DNA of 64,000 nucleotides from Anaerolineaceae bacterium (lineage in GTDB: Bacteria; Chloroflexota; Anaerolineae; Anaerolineales; Anaerolineaceae): NCBI GenBank assembly GCA_016841525.1, contig JAENYZ010000001.1, positions 620,001 through 684,000 of the forward strand, given 5' to 3'. The notes under the pieces were generated by a model that worked only from the letters and a program-made list of their open reading frames with translations, was not told where the DNA came from and made no database searches. A program made the translations under genes and the position numbers. Of this stretch, positions 9,041-17,392 are shown piece after piece; within the stretch, counting starts at the first letter, position 1; every line of letters begins with the position of its first letter.

Positions 9041-10429
9041 TTATTTTGGGGATTGATCCTGGGTTTGTTTAGAAAAGATATCACGGATAGCTGCCACAAC
9101 AAATACACTTCCAGTCACCAGCACAACAGCTTCCTGGCCAGCCTCCTGCATGGCTAAATCAAATGCATCCTCAATGGGGGTTACTGCCCGGCCAGACCTA
9201 CCAAAACGGTGGGCTAATTCGACAAGTTCACCAGCATCAATTGCCCGAGGATGGGTCGATTGGGTTGTTATCACGCGCCGAACTCTGGGCAGCAGTTCCT
9301 GGTACATACCTTCAATATCCTTATCCTCAGAGGCACCAAAAAGCATGATCACAGGCAATCCGGGGAAATAATCATCCAGTGCCTGTCGCAGCCTGAGGGC
9401 TGAATAGCGGTTGTGCGCTGAATCAATAACGATTGTAGGATGGTTTTGCAAGACCTCCATCCTGCCAGGCCACTTAACATTAGAAAATCCCTTACGATAG
9501 GCTTCCTGTGAAAGCCTCAAGCCGAGCTTTTCTGCTGTTTTCAAAGCGGCATAAGCTGTCGCCGCATTTTCAACCTGGTGAAAGCCCAGGAGGGGAATGC
9601 GCAAACGTAAGGGGCTCCAAATATCTCTGCCCCCTGATTCAATGAACTCGTCAACCATGGGTTGTTCATCGGGCGTCCACACCAGGAAATGCTGGCTGTC
9701 CAGACTATGTGAATCAGCGGCATAAAGATAATCCCGCCCAACCTGGATCAAAGGAGACATTCGTTCTTGCGCAATTTGTTCGAGTTTGAGTCGTGCTTCC
9801 TCTTTTTGAGGCGCAACAACTACCGGAACGCCTTCTTTTATAATGCCGCCCTTTTCTCCTGCAATTTCGCTGAGGGTATCACCTAATATTTTGACATGGT
9901 CATAAGAAATCGAAGTGATCACCGAAACCAAAGGCGTAACAATATTCGTCGCATCAAGCCTACCGCCTAAACCGACTTCAAATACGCTGTAATTTACCTT
10001 CTGCTGAGAAAAATACAAAAATGCCATGGCTGTCATTAATTCAAATGTGGTAATTTCTGGCACTTTCTCTGTGATCGGTTTCAACTGGTCAATTATTTCA
10101 ACAACATCTGCTTTTGAGATTTCCTGATCGTTGATTTTGATTCGCTCTGTAAAACGGACCATATGCGGCGACGTGTAAAGACCGACACGATGGCCTTCAG
10201 CCATCAGTACACTGGCACACATGGATGAAACCGAGCCTTTGCCTTTTGTGCCGGCCACGTGAATGATGTCATAATCTTTTTGGGGGTCTCCCAACAGCGC
10301 CATGAATTTATACATGCGATCAAGATTAAATTTTTCTGCAGCGTTCCTGAAATTGCGCTTCAAGCTGTAATCAATAAAGCTATACAGAAAATCTAAAGCC
10401 TCTTCATATTTTTGTTCAATTTCCTGCAT
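9041..10429 (-). CDS. folC: Folylpolyglutamate synthase / dihydrofolate synthase
   Basis: The 462-residue Mur-ligase-fold enzyme adds glutamate to dihydropteroate or to folates. It shows the ATP-binding P-loop GTKGKGSVSS, the FEVGLGGRLDATN substrate loop, the SYDHVKILG block, and the C-terminal VIDSAHNRYS and FGASEDKD motifs. The length is standard for FolC. It is encoded just upstream of lon with about 50 bases between them, so the two may be cotranscribed. Confidence 0.94.
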   Translation of the reverse strand: MQEIEQKYEEALDFLYSFIDYSLKRNFRNAAEKFNLDRMYKFMALLGDPQKDYDIIHVAGTKGKGSVSSMCASVLMAEGHRVGLYTSPHMVRFTERIKINDQEISKADVVEIIDQLKPITEKVPEITTFELMTAMAFLYFSQQKVNYSVFEVGLGGRLDATNIVTPLVSVITSISYDHVKILGDTLSEIAGEKGGIIKEGVPVVVAPQKEEARLKLEQIAQERMSPLIQVGRDYLYAADSHSLDSQHFLVWTPDEQPMVDEFIESGGRDIWSPLRLRIPLLGFHQVENAATAYAALKTAEKLGLRLSQEAYRKGFSNVKWPGRMEVLQNHPTIVIDSAHNRYSALRLRQALDDYFPGLPVIMLFGASEDKDIEGMYQELLPRVRRVITTQSTHPRAIDAGELVELAHRFGRSGRAVTPIEDAFDLAMQEAGQEAVVLVTGSVFVVAAIRDIFSKQTQDQSPK

Positions 10430-10866
10430 GATAAGGGTCCATTCATTTTTGAATAAATTATTTAATAAAGCTTACCTCAAAATCTCATCCTTCCGGTTGG
10501 CTTTTATTTTGCAAATTAATTTGACGGCAATAATTATATCCCTTCTTGGGTCGAGGATTGGAATTACTAAATTCTACAGAGAAGATTATTACCCTTGGCA
10601 GGAAATAATAAAAGATTCAACAAATACAATTAATTTTTCTTTTTCAAAAGCGATTTTTCCCTTAATTGTCAAAAACCGTTACCTATGTCTCCGAACATGT
10701 ATTAGCTGTGTCTCCTATCGATATACCCTATCTTAAGAGAAGAGTTTTTTAATCTCTTCCAAGCAAGTAAGTGATTCAGGTTTTTAGAAAACAAGAAGCA
10801 AAAAAATGAGGCTGTCAAAAAAACAGCCTCATAACAGATTATTAATTAATGAAGAATTATTGATAT
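10430..10866. other. A/T-rich intergenic region between folC and the SRPBCC-PDZ-DinB gene
   Basis: These 437 bases should hold the folC promoter near 10440-10600. The terminator of the next minus-strand gene lies at 10806-10832. A 102-codon plus-strand frame (10428-10736) exists, but it has no ribosome-binding site or coding bias, and I treat it as chance. I see no RNA gene. Confidence 0.6.
10806..10832 (-). terminator. Intrinsic terminator of the SRPBCC-PDZ-DinB gene
   Basis: ATGAGGCTGT and ACAGCCTCAT form a 10-bp stem with a short loop. Read on the minus strand, the hairpin ends in a run of seven T residues. It lies 35 bases past the stop of the 10867-12108 gene. Confidence 0.9.
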
Positions 10867-12108
10867 TTAAGCTTCTGATCCTATCCTTGATCTCGCCTCA
10901 CGAATTGCATCTTCAATTTGCCGGGTATGTTCTTGTATGTGCCTGAGAGTATTCAGCAATTCCGTTCCCAAACGCCAGTAACTCGATTTTCTGCGGGTAA
11001 AACTTTGATCCAGGAATGCAACGCTTGCGACGGTTTCCTTCAAACTTCGCCTTAATTCCGCCATCAAATCATCCACTGTTGGGTAGGTTGTCAGGGTTGC
11101 ACGTATTCGGAAAAGCTGATCGCCAGACCAGTCGTCCTGGAAACGTTCCTGCCCTGCCACAACGTCGTTGATATGGGTATGCAATTCACGTTCGCTGTGA
11201 ATCAGGTGAACCAGGGTTTCTTTTGCAGACCACTCGTCGGGACCCGGAGAGAAAGAGGCTTCTGCATCGGTAACATCTGCCAAAACGCCCTCCAGGGCTT
11301 CTAAAGATTTGGATATAAAATTCTCCAATTCCTTGGCTAATTTCTCTGGTGTTTCCGGTATATCCTCAAATTTTTGAGGTTTAGTGTCAATCGAAAAAGT
11401 CTTTTTTGTATGTTCACGATAAGCTGTAACAGTAATCTCATCCCCTGCAACAAATTCCAACATCAAACCTAACAATGCCCTGACCCCATCAATGGTTTGA
11501 TCGTTTACTGCAACGATCACGTCGCCTTCTTGAATACCTGCCAGGTCAGCACCGTAACCAGGCACCAATTCCTTCACCTTTACACCTTTATCAACAGGAA
11601 CATTCAGCTCTTCCAGCTCAGTCGTGGTCAGATCCGATAAATCGTCTGGATAAATGCCAATCAAAGGCCGCTCAACAAAGCGCAAATCCTTACCAACTTC
11701 CAGGGTGGATTTCAAATTCTTTAATCCGAACGCCCATCCTTTGGAAATTTCTTCACGAGCCTTTGTCCATTCATCGCCTTCGCCAATCCCTGAATGACTG
11801 ACCCTGACATTATAAAGATCTTCATCATCAAGGGGTGTAATAATTACATCAACATCCGTCCAGCCTGGCTCATCCTTGCCAATCCATTTAAATGAAATCG
11901 CCTTATCAGGGATCAATTTGGTGTAGTGCCCACTCGCAAAATAACCGCGATTCCAAACCAAAAAAATCCAACCCCCTTCTTCAGGATTTGTCGTGGCAAT
12001 ATCACACAGCCATTCTCGTAAAGCAGTACTGGAAGTAAAAGCACGATAAATTAATTCAACCGGGGCATTAATAGTTTTCTCAAAAACAAAGGCTTTTTCA
12101 AGAGACAT
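10867..12108 (-). CDS. Three-domain SRPBCC-PDZ-DinB fusion protein
   Basis: This 413-residue protein has three recognisable parts. Residues 1-140 are an AHSA1-type SRPBCC ligand-binding domain (FEKTINAPVELIYRAFT, then GWAFGLKNLKSTLE). Residues 145-245 resemble a PDZ domain (VPGYGADLAGIQEGDVIVAV). Residues 260-405 are a DinB-like four-helix bundle (DEWSAKETLVHLIHSE and a late HIQEHTRQIE), which offers His metal ligands. No signal peptide is visible, so it is probably cytosolic. ATG 12108 is preferred because GGAGG lies 6 bases away; it abuts the earlier ATG at 12114. The function is unknown. Confidence 0.82.
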   Translation of the reverse strand: MSLEKAFVFEKTINAPVELIYRAFTSSTALREWLCDIATTNPEEGGWIFLVWNRGYFASGHYTKLIPDKAISFKWIGKDEPGWTDVDVIITPLDDEDLYNVRVSHSGIGEGDEWTKAREEISKGWAFGLKNLKSTLEVGKDLRFVERPLIGIYPDDLSDLTTTELEELNVPVDKGVKVKELVPGYGADLAGIQEGDVIVAVNDQTIDGVRALLGLMLEFVAGDEITVTAYREHTKKTFSIDTKPQKFEDIPETPEKLAKELENFISKSLEALEGVLADVTDAEASFSPGPDEWSAKETLVHLIHSERELHTHINDVVAGQERFQDDWSGDQLFRIRATLTTYPTVDDLMAELRRSLKETVASVAFLDQSFTRRKSSYWRLGTELLNTLRHIQEHTRQIEDAIREARSRIGSEA

Positions 12109-12564
12109 ATGCATCCTCCATGAGGATAAATTTTCAGTGTTATTGTAATTAAGTATACCTTGGTTGAAAATTTACGACAACGAAGGTCTTTTATGCCCTG
12201 GTTTTAGCTCCTTCGACGGTCCTTAAAATAAATCAAGGGATCGCAAACCAATCCGCTAAGAAGCAGGCCAATGTCTTCATATAATCCCATATTCTTCATC
12301 TAAAATATTGCGGTACCTCCTTTAAATTTCTGGAGAATGTCCTTGCATTGTTGATACAATTGGGAAACAATCATATTTTTCAAAAAAATTTTCCAAATTT
12401 CAATGATTAATAACATAGAGACATGTTTTTCGTTTTTCTTAATTTAGAAAAGCTAATTTTTTTGTGACTATGCGTCAGGCACAAGAAAAGGTATCATCTA
12501 ACAGATATTCGATTACAATTAAATGCGGATTTATTGACAATTCCGCAAATAACAGGAAGACATT
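12109..12564. other. Divergent intergenic region before the MreB-like gene
   Basis: These 456 bases lie between divergently transcribed genes and must contain both promoters. The sequence is A/T-rich near 12360-12450. A TTGACA-like hexamer at 12533-12538 sits too close to the MreB-like ATG to be a normal -35. No tRNA, riboswitch or convincing small gene was found. Confidence 0.5.
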
Positions 12565-13575
12565 ATGGCTGGATTATCACATGAACTTGGCATTGACCTG
12601 GGTACGTTAAACACCAGGATAGCTGAAGGCAGTAACATTCTGCTTCAGGAACCGACTATTGTCGCTATACTGATGGAAGAACTAAAAATCGTGGAAATCG
12701 GACAGTCCGCCCTGGACATGTTAGGCCGCGTCCCCGAATCCATTGAGGTTTCCCGACCAATGCGCAACGGTGTTATTGCAGAATTTGAAATTACCGAAAA
12801 TTTGCTCCGGCACATGGTGAGAAAAGTCACTGGGCGGATGCTTTTGTTCCGCCCAAAGCTGATGATCACTGTCCCCTATGGCGTTACAAGCGTTGAAAGG
12901 CGTGCAGCCTATGAAGCTGGTCTAGGTGCCGGCAGCCGTGAAGTCAACCTGATCCAGCAGCCTCTCGCGGGCGCAATCGGCATCGACCTGCCCATCGGCA
13001 CCCCAACAGGAAACATGATTGTTTGTCTGGGCGGTGGGACTACACAGGCTGCTGTACTTGCCATGCACGGCATTGTTTCGGCGGATACCAGCACAATTGC
13101 AGGGCTTAGACTCGATGATGCCATCATCGATTATGTGCGTAGAAAATACGGCCTGATTATCGGGCAGCCAACAGCAGAGCAGCTGAAGATTCGCATTGGC
13201 GCAGCAGTGGATCAGGATGAACAGGAATCCATGGACATCCAGGCGCAGGACCAGGTTTCTGGACTGCCCAAACCCGCAACACTGACTACCGATGAGATTG
13301 TAGAAGCACTGCAGCCCCCACTTGAAGAAATTGCGAGCACAATTCGTCGTGTTTTAGAGAAGACACCACCCGAATTGATCTCCGACATTATTGATCGGGG
13401 TGTTGCGCTGTGCGGCGGCACTTCTTTACTGCGCGGCATAGACAGGTATCTGACCAAAGCGCTGGGCATCCCTGCTTACCTGGTTGATAACCCCACTACC
13501 TGCGTGGTTGAAGGTGCAGCAAAATCATTTTCTATGCTTGAAGTTCTGAGCCGAAGTCTTCCACGAGGAATCTGA
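12565..13575 (+). CDS. MreB-like actin-family protein
   Basis: The 336-residue protein belongs to the MreB/Mbl actin fold that polymerises under the membrane to guide cell-wall growth. Seen are phosphate-1 motif GIDLGTLNTRI, a connect-1-like segment (QQPLAGAIGIDLPIGTP), phosphate-2-like CLGGGTTQAAV, and the adenosine motif GVALCGGTSLLRG. The length matches MreB. AGGAAG precedes the ATG. Unlike most mreB loci, mreC and mreD are absent; a two-helix membrane protein gene follows after 17 bases. It may be a second MreB copy with its own partner, which is inference. Confidence 0.88.
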   Translation: MAGLSHELGIDLGTLNTRIAEGSNILLQEPTIVAILMEELKIVEIGQSALDMLGRVPESIEVSRPMRNGVIAEFEITENLLRHMVRKVTGRMLLFRPKLMITVPYGVTSVERRAAYEAGLGAGSREVNLIQQPLAGAIGIDLPIGTPTGNMIVCLGGGTTQAAVLAMHGIVSADTSTIAGLRLDDAIIDYVRRKYGLIIGQPTAEQLKIRIGAAVDQDEQESMDIQAQDQVSGLPKPATLTTDEIVEALQPPLEEIASTIRRVLEKTPPELISDIIDRGVALCGGTSLLRGIDRYLTKALGIPAYLVDNPTTCVVEGAAKSFSMLEVLSRSLPRGI

Positions 13576-13592
13576 TCGATCGAGGCTTTCCA

Positions 13593-14384
13593 ATGTCAGC
13601 TGAAAGTCCACAAAATAAATTGAATAAAGAGAATGAGATAAAGGTGTTCTTTCCGAAAGATCACTACCTCAAACGATGGGTCATGCTCCTTTCAGGAGGT
13701 ATGCTGATCCTCGCTGCTTCAGTATTTGGGACCTTGATTGCGCTCAACACTTATACGAGCGTCCTCAGACATGGGCGTGCAATTCTGCTAAATAAAATCA
13801 CAGCCATATTGCCCATGGTGCTTATCTTGATACCGATTGGACTATTGTTAATCTTGTGGACGAAAAACCACTGGGAAGATCGTCTTATCCTGAGCGAATC
13901 AGGTTTATTCCAGAAAAAAGGGAAAAAAGAACAATCCTGGCTCTGGGATGAAACAGAAAAATTAGATACGATCATCACCGAAATTCAATTTGGGGGATCA
14001 AGCGTTGCAACAAGGCTTAAGCTCCTGTTAACTGGCACGAATAAAAAATGGCTTATTCGCAATCGCTATGAAAATATTTTAGACCTTGTTGACCATATTC
14101 GGGAAAAAGTCCTGCCTGGAATTTACAACGAGGCAAAACAAAATTTAGCACATGATCAAGAAATTGAATTCCACACCGGCCTGTCTGCAAGCAAAGAAGG
14201 GCTTAGAATTGGCGATCAACAGATACCCTGGGATGAGAGAATCATTTCACTAGTAAAAAATAACAAATTGATCATTAAGGATCATGAAAACCAGGAAACC
14301 TTATTCAAAACAAAACTCACAAAAATCAAAAATCTTGATTTGTTATTATGCCTGGTTGAAAATCCCCCAGACCCCTCGATTTAG
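13593..14384 (+). CDS. Two-helix membrane protein, unknown function
   Basis: The 263-residue product has two transmembrane helices near residues 28-54 and 66-90. About 170 residues follow that are rich in beta-strand-like stretches (DRLILSESGLFQKK, SWLWDETEKL). This resembles bacterial PH-like membrane proteins such as the DUF6585 type, but the match is not firm. It lies 17 bases after the MreB-like gene, so it may anchor or regulate that filament. Its stop overlaps the rex stop by three bases in convergent orientation. Confidence 0.65.
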   Translation: MSAESPQNKLNKENEIKVFFPKDHYLKRWVMLLSGGMLILAASVFGTLIALNTYTSVLRHGRAILLNKITAILPMVLILIPIGLLLILWTKNHWEDRLILSESGLFQKKGKKEQSWLWDETEKLDTIITEIQFGGSSVATRLKLLLTGTNKKWLIRNRYENILDLVDHIREKVLPGIYNEAKQNLAHDQEIEFHTGLSASKEGLRIGDQQIPWDERIISLVKNNKLIIKDHENQETLFKTKLTKIKNLDLLLCLVENPPDPSI

Positions 14385-15007
14385 TCTTCACCCAAATAAT
14401 ACATCATCGTCTGTAACTGCAATACAGGATCGATATGCTGTGCATGTACCGTTTCAGGCAAAATCAAGGAAACAGGTGCATAATTCAAAATCCCCTCGAT
14501 CCCAGCCTTAACCATTCGGTCAGCAATTTTTTGAGCGTATTCGGCAGGCACTGCGAGAACGCCAATTTTTATGTCATGATGCCGAATTTCTTTTTCTAAA
14601 TAATCAACATGCTGAATGGTGATAGGTCCGACTTTCGTTCCAACGAGTTTTGGATCAACATCAAACAAGAGCTTGATTTCAATCCCTCTTCTCGGAAAAC
14701 CCTGATAACGCGTTAAGGCACGTCCCAGGTCCCCTGCGCCTACTACAGCAACCTGCCAGATACGATCCAGGTTCAATATTTCCTGTAAAGCTTCAATCAG
14801 ACTGTAAATGGGATAACCCGATCCCTGCTTGCCAAAGCCGCCAAAATAAGAAAGGTCTTTTCGTATTTGGGCAGCGGTTGTCCCAAGTCGTTCAGCCAAA
14901 ACCCCGGAGGAAACGGTGTGCAATCCTTCCTTTGCCATTAAATTGAGACATTGTAAATATCGTGGTAAACGGGCAATCACGATGTCTGGAACGACTTCTT
15001 TTGTCAT
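14381..15007 (-). CDS. rex: Redox-sensing transcriptional repressor Rex
   Basis: Rex senses the NADH/NAD+ ratio and represses fermentation and respiration genes. The 208-residue protein has an N-terminal winged helix (LAERLGTTAAQIRKDLSYFG, with the family LSYFGGFGKQGSGY block). A Rossmann domain follows with VVGAGDLGRAL, and a C-terminal domain-swapping helix. Length and motifs are typical. It is divergent from the cassette beginning at 15189. I saw no clear TTGTGA-N6-TCACAA operator in the gap. Confidence 0.95.
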   Translation of the reverse strand: MTKEVVPDIVIARLPRYLQCLNLMAKEGLHTVSSGVLAERLGTTAAQIRKDLSYFGGFGKQGSGYPIYSLIEALQEILNLDRIWQVAVVGAGDLGRALTRYQGFPRRGIEIKLLFDVDPKLVGTKVGPITIQHVDYLEKEIRHHDIKIGVLAVPAEYAQKIADRMVKAGIEGILNYAPVSLILPETVHAQHIDPVLQLQTMMYYLGED

Positions 15008-15188
15008 AGAGCAGTATCCTGTATAATAGTAATTGTTTTACTTTGCTTATCAAACGATCCTTATTGATTATACGTCAAGCCTGAAATGCCTGCTTTGGAA
15101 ATGAAAAGACTAATAAAATCTACGGTTCCTTTGGCAAAGTTAAGTTAAAATTATCATAACATCAGACATTAGATATACTGGAGGACCC

Positions 15189-15557
15189 ATGCGTGCAGGA
15201 AGAATCATTGCCTTTATTACTGCTGCGATTTTTATCATACTTGCTTTTCTGTTCATATTAGGCGCATTCAGCCCTGAAGGATCCCCAAGCTGGATCATTG
15301 TGGGTATTATTGGGCTGGTGATTGGCTTTGTTCTGATTTTTGTTGGGACAAAGCTCAGTCCACCCGTCAAAGCTGGCGACCAGGTTGTCAACCTGAATAT
15401 CGACCTTCCTGGAGAGGTGGGAATGGACACCATCAAATGCCAATCTTGCGGTGCGCCACTTTCTTCAGAAGATGTTAAAATGGTTGCCGGAGCGCCAGTT
15501 GTTGAGTGCCCCAATTGCGGCACTACCTATCAATTAACCGAAGAACCAAAGTGGTGA
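15189..15557 (+). CDS. Membrane-anchored zinc-ribbon protein (first gene of the Cys-tail cassette)
   Basis: The 122-residue product has two transmembrane helices (about residues 4-27 and 36-54). A soluble tail with two CxxC knuckles (CQSCGAPL and CPNCGTTYQL) should bind zinc. GGAGG lies 4 bases before ATG 15189. Only three bases separate its stop from the next gene, so the two are cotranscribed. No enzyme motif is present. The context suggests an accessory or presentation role in the modification cassette downstream, which is inference. Confidence 0.75.
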   Translation: MRAGRIIAFITAAIFIILAFLFILGAFSPEGSPSWIIVGIIGLVIGFVLIFVGTKLSPPVKAGDQVVNLNIDLPGEVGMDTIKCQSCGAPLSSEDVKMVAGAPVVECPNCGTTYQLTEEPKW

Positions 15558-15560
15558 GAT

Positions 15561-17333
15561 ATGAAAAAATTTAGACTTTTCCTTCTAAGCCTGTTTATTA
15601 TCGGTCTGTTTATGCTGCCTGCTGCAGTAATAGCACAGGACCTGCGCTTTGAAGTCCCTGCATCAGAAGTTGAAGTCTATGTTGAGGAAGATGGGACCCT
15701 TTCCATCTGGTATTACATTGAATTTCAAAACAGGACGGGGGCAGCACCTATTGATTTTGTTGATATCGGTATGCCAACATCTGCCTATAACCTGAACAAT
15801 ATTGAAGCAGAAGTGAACGGGCAATCCATCAATGATATTGAAAGTTCACCCTATGCAACCAATGGATTTGCATTGGGTTTGGGTGATAATGCCATTCAGG
15901 CTGGCCAATTTGGGACGGTCACTGCCTGGATCCCAGGCGTTCAAAATGTGCTCAGGCCTTACGACGACGCAGATCGGGAAAATTATGTCAGCTTCCAATT
16001 CAGCCCGAACTGGTTCGGACCGGAATTCGATAAAAGTACAAATACCGAATACCGGGTGACGATCATTCTCCCACCAGGCGTCGGAAGTGAAGAAGGCGTT
16101 TACTATTACCCAAATAATTGGCCTGGTCCTGATGAGCCAGATGACATTGGATTCACCGCTGAAGGAGACCGTGTCTACTATTCATGGTTTACTGACAATG
16201 CTGACGCCCATACACAGTATATTTTTGGGGGCGCATTCCCCAGCCAATATGTGCCAGAGGATTCGATCGTAACTGAACCTGAGCCTTCCTCCCCTTCTGA
16301 GCCATCAGGGAGTGTTACCGGTTTTATACCGGCGATATTAGGAATCCTTGGCCAAAATTTTTGCTGCTTTGGCTTTGGTTTATTCTTCATTGCCATCTTC
16401 GGGTTCAGCATCTACCAGGGTACTGTTGGTGCACAGAAGCGTAAAATGAGCTACCTCCCACCCAAGATGAAAATTGAGGGCAATGGTATCAAACGCGGCC
16501 TGACAGCCGTTGAAGCGGCAATCCTGATGGAACAGCCCATGGATAAAGTTTTGACCATGATTCTCTTTGGCGTCCTTAAGAAGGAAGCTGCCATCGTCAC
16601 CAAGGAAGATCCCCTCGAACTCGAGGTTTCAGAACCCATCCCTGACGACCTGCACCTTTATGAAAAACAGTTCCTGGATGCTTTTAAACAACCTGAAAAA
16701 TTACGCCGGACAGCCATTCAAAACATGATGGTCTCACTCGTTACTAGCGTTACAGGAAAAATGAAGGGCTTTTCACGCAAAGAAACGATAGCCTACTACG
16801 AGGACATCATGCGGCGAGCCTGGACGATGGTTGAAGAAGCGGAAACGCCAGAGGTTAAAAGCGAGAATTACAACCAGACCCTCGAGTGGACCATGCTGGA
16901 CGACGATTACCAGGAGCGGACACGCCGCACCTTCACCGGTGGACCTGTCTACGTCCCCATTTGGTGGCCGCGTTATTCACCCAGTTATCGCCGTTCGATC
17001 GGGGGCGGCGTACCAACCACCGCCAGCAGACCTGCAGTTTCAACAGGTAGACCCTCCAGCGGTGGTGGGGGCGTTTCCTTGCCAAGCATTCCTGGCTCGA
17101 CATTTGCTGCTAATGTGATCAATGGCGCAACAGGGATGGCAGCCGGTGTGGTCGGCAACCTGACATCCTTCACTGACCGTATCACCAGCCGAACCAATCC
17201 GATCCCTGTATCCACCAGCACAAAAAGCGGATCTGGCGGCTTCCGAGGAGGTGGTGGGGGCGGCGGAAGTTCCTGTGCCTGTGCTTGCGCCTGTGCCGGT
17301 TGTGCTTGCGCCTGTGCTGGCGGCGGCCGGTAA
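15561..17333 (+). CDS. Secreted/membrane protein with Gly-rich, seven-cysteine Cys-Ala C-terminal tail
   Basis: The 590-residue protein starts with a signal peptide (LFLLSLFIIGLFMLPAAVIA). It has a DUF2207-like extracytoplasmic beta domain (about 25-230), a Pro/Ser/Glu linker, and a transmembrane helix near 258-282. A cytoplasmic domain (300-440) and a long Gly/Ser/Thr-rich stretch follow. The tail carries Cys572, 574, 576, 578, 581, 583 and 585 separated by single alanines and one Ala-Gly, then GGGR. The next genes encode a PqqD-like/radical SAM protein and relatives, so the tail is a candidate substrate for post-translational modification. Confidence 0.78.
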   Translation: MKKFRLFLLSLFIIGLFMLPAAVIAQDLRFEVPASEVEVYVEEDGTLSIWYYIEFQNRTGAAPIDFVDIGMPTSAYNLNNIEAEVNGQSINDIESSPYATNGFALGLGDNAIQAGQFGTVTAWIPGVQNVLRPYDDADRENYVSFQFSPNWFGPEFDKSTNTEYRVTIILPPGVGSEEGVYYYPNNWPGPDEPDDIGFTAEGDRVYYSWFTDNADAHTQYIFGGAFPSQYVPEDSIVTEPEPSSPSEPSGSVTGFIPAILGILGQNFCCFGFGLFFIAIFGFSIYQGTVGAQKRKMSYLPPKMKIEGNGIKRGLTAVEAAILMEQPMDKVLTMILFGVLKKEAAIVTKEDPLELEVSEPIPDDLHLYEKQFLDAFKQPEKLRRTAIQNMMVSLVTSVTGKMKGFSRKETIAYYEDIMRRAWTMVEEAETPEVKSENYNQTLEWTMLDDDYQERTRRTFTGGPVYVPIWWPRYSPSYRRSIGGGVPTTASRPAVSTGRPSSGGGGVSLPSIPGSTFAANVINGATGMAAGVVGNLTSFTDRITSRTNPIPVSTSTKSGSGGFRGGGGGGGSSCACACACAGCACACAGGGR

Positions 17334-17351
17334 AAACAAAGGAAAAACTTT

Positions 17352-17380
17352 CGCTCCTGGCGTGATTGACGCCAGGAGCG
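17352..17380 (+). promoter_or_regulatory. Perfect 12-bp hairpin between candidate substrate and radical SAM genes
   Basis: CGCTCCTGGCGT and ACGCCAGGAGCG pair without mismatch around the 5-base loop GATTG. There is no T-run after it, so it is a poor terminator. The 3' arm ends at the first G of GAGG (17380-17383), the likely Shine-Dalgarno site for ATG 17393. It may stabilise the upstream message or damp translation of the enzymes. Confidence 0.7.
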
Positions 17381-17392
17381 AGGTTCGTATTT

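Noticed and set aside
10428-10736. 102-codon plus-strand frame between folC and the next gene
   Set aside because: It begins opposite the folC start, lacks a ribosome-binding site, is A/T-rich and has no recognisable motif.
15008-15188. A Rex operator between rex and the Cys-tail cassette
   Set aside because: Only weak TTGTT and AACGAT half matches were found, not the expected TTGTGA-N6-TCACAA palindrome.
17366-17392. Earlier start for the radical SAM protein
   Set aside because: It would begin inside the hairpin, and the paralogue aligns with a start at 17393.
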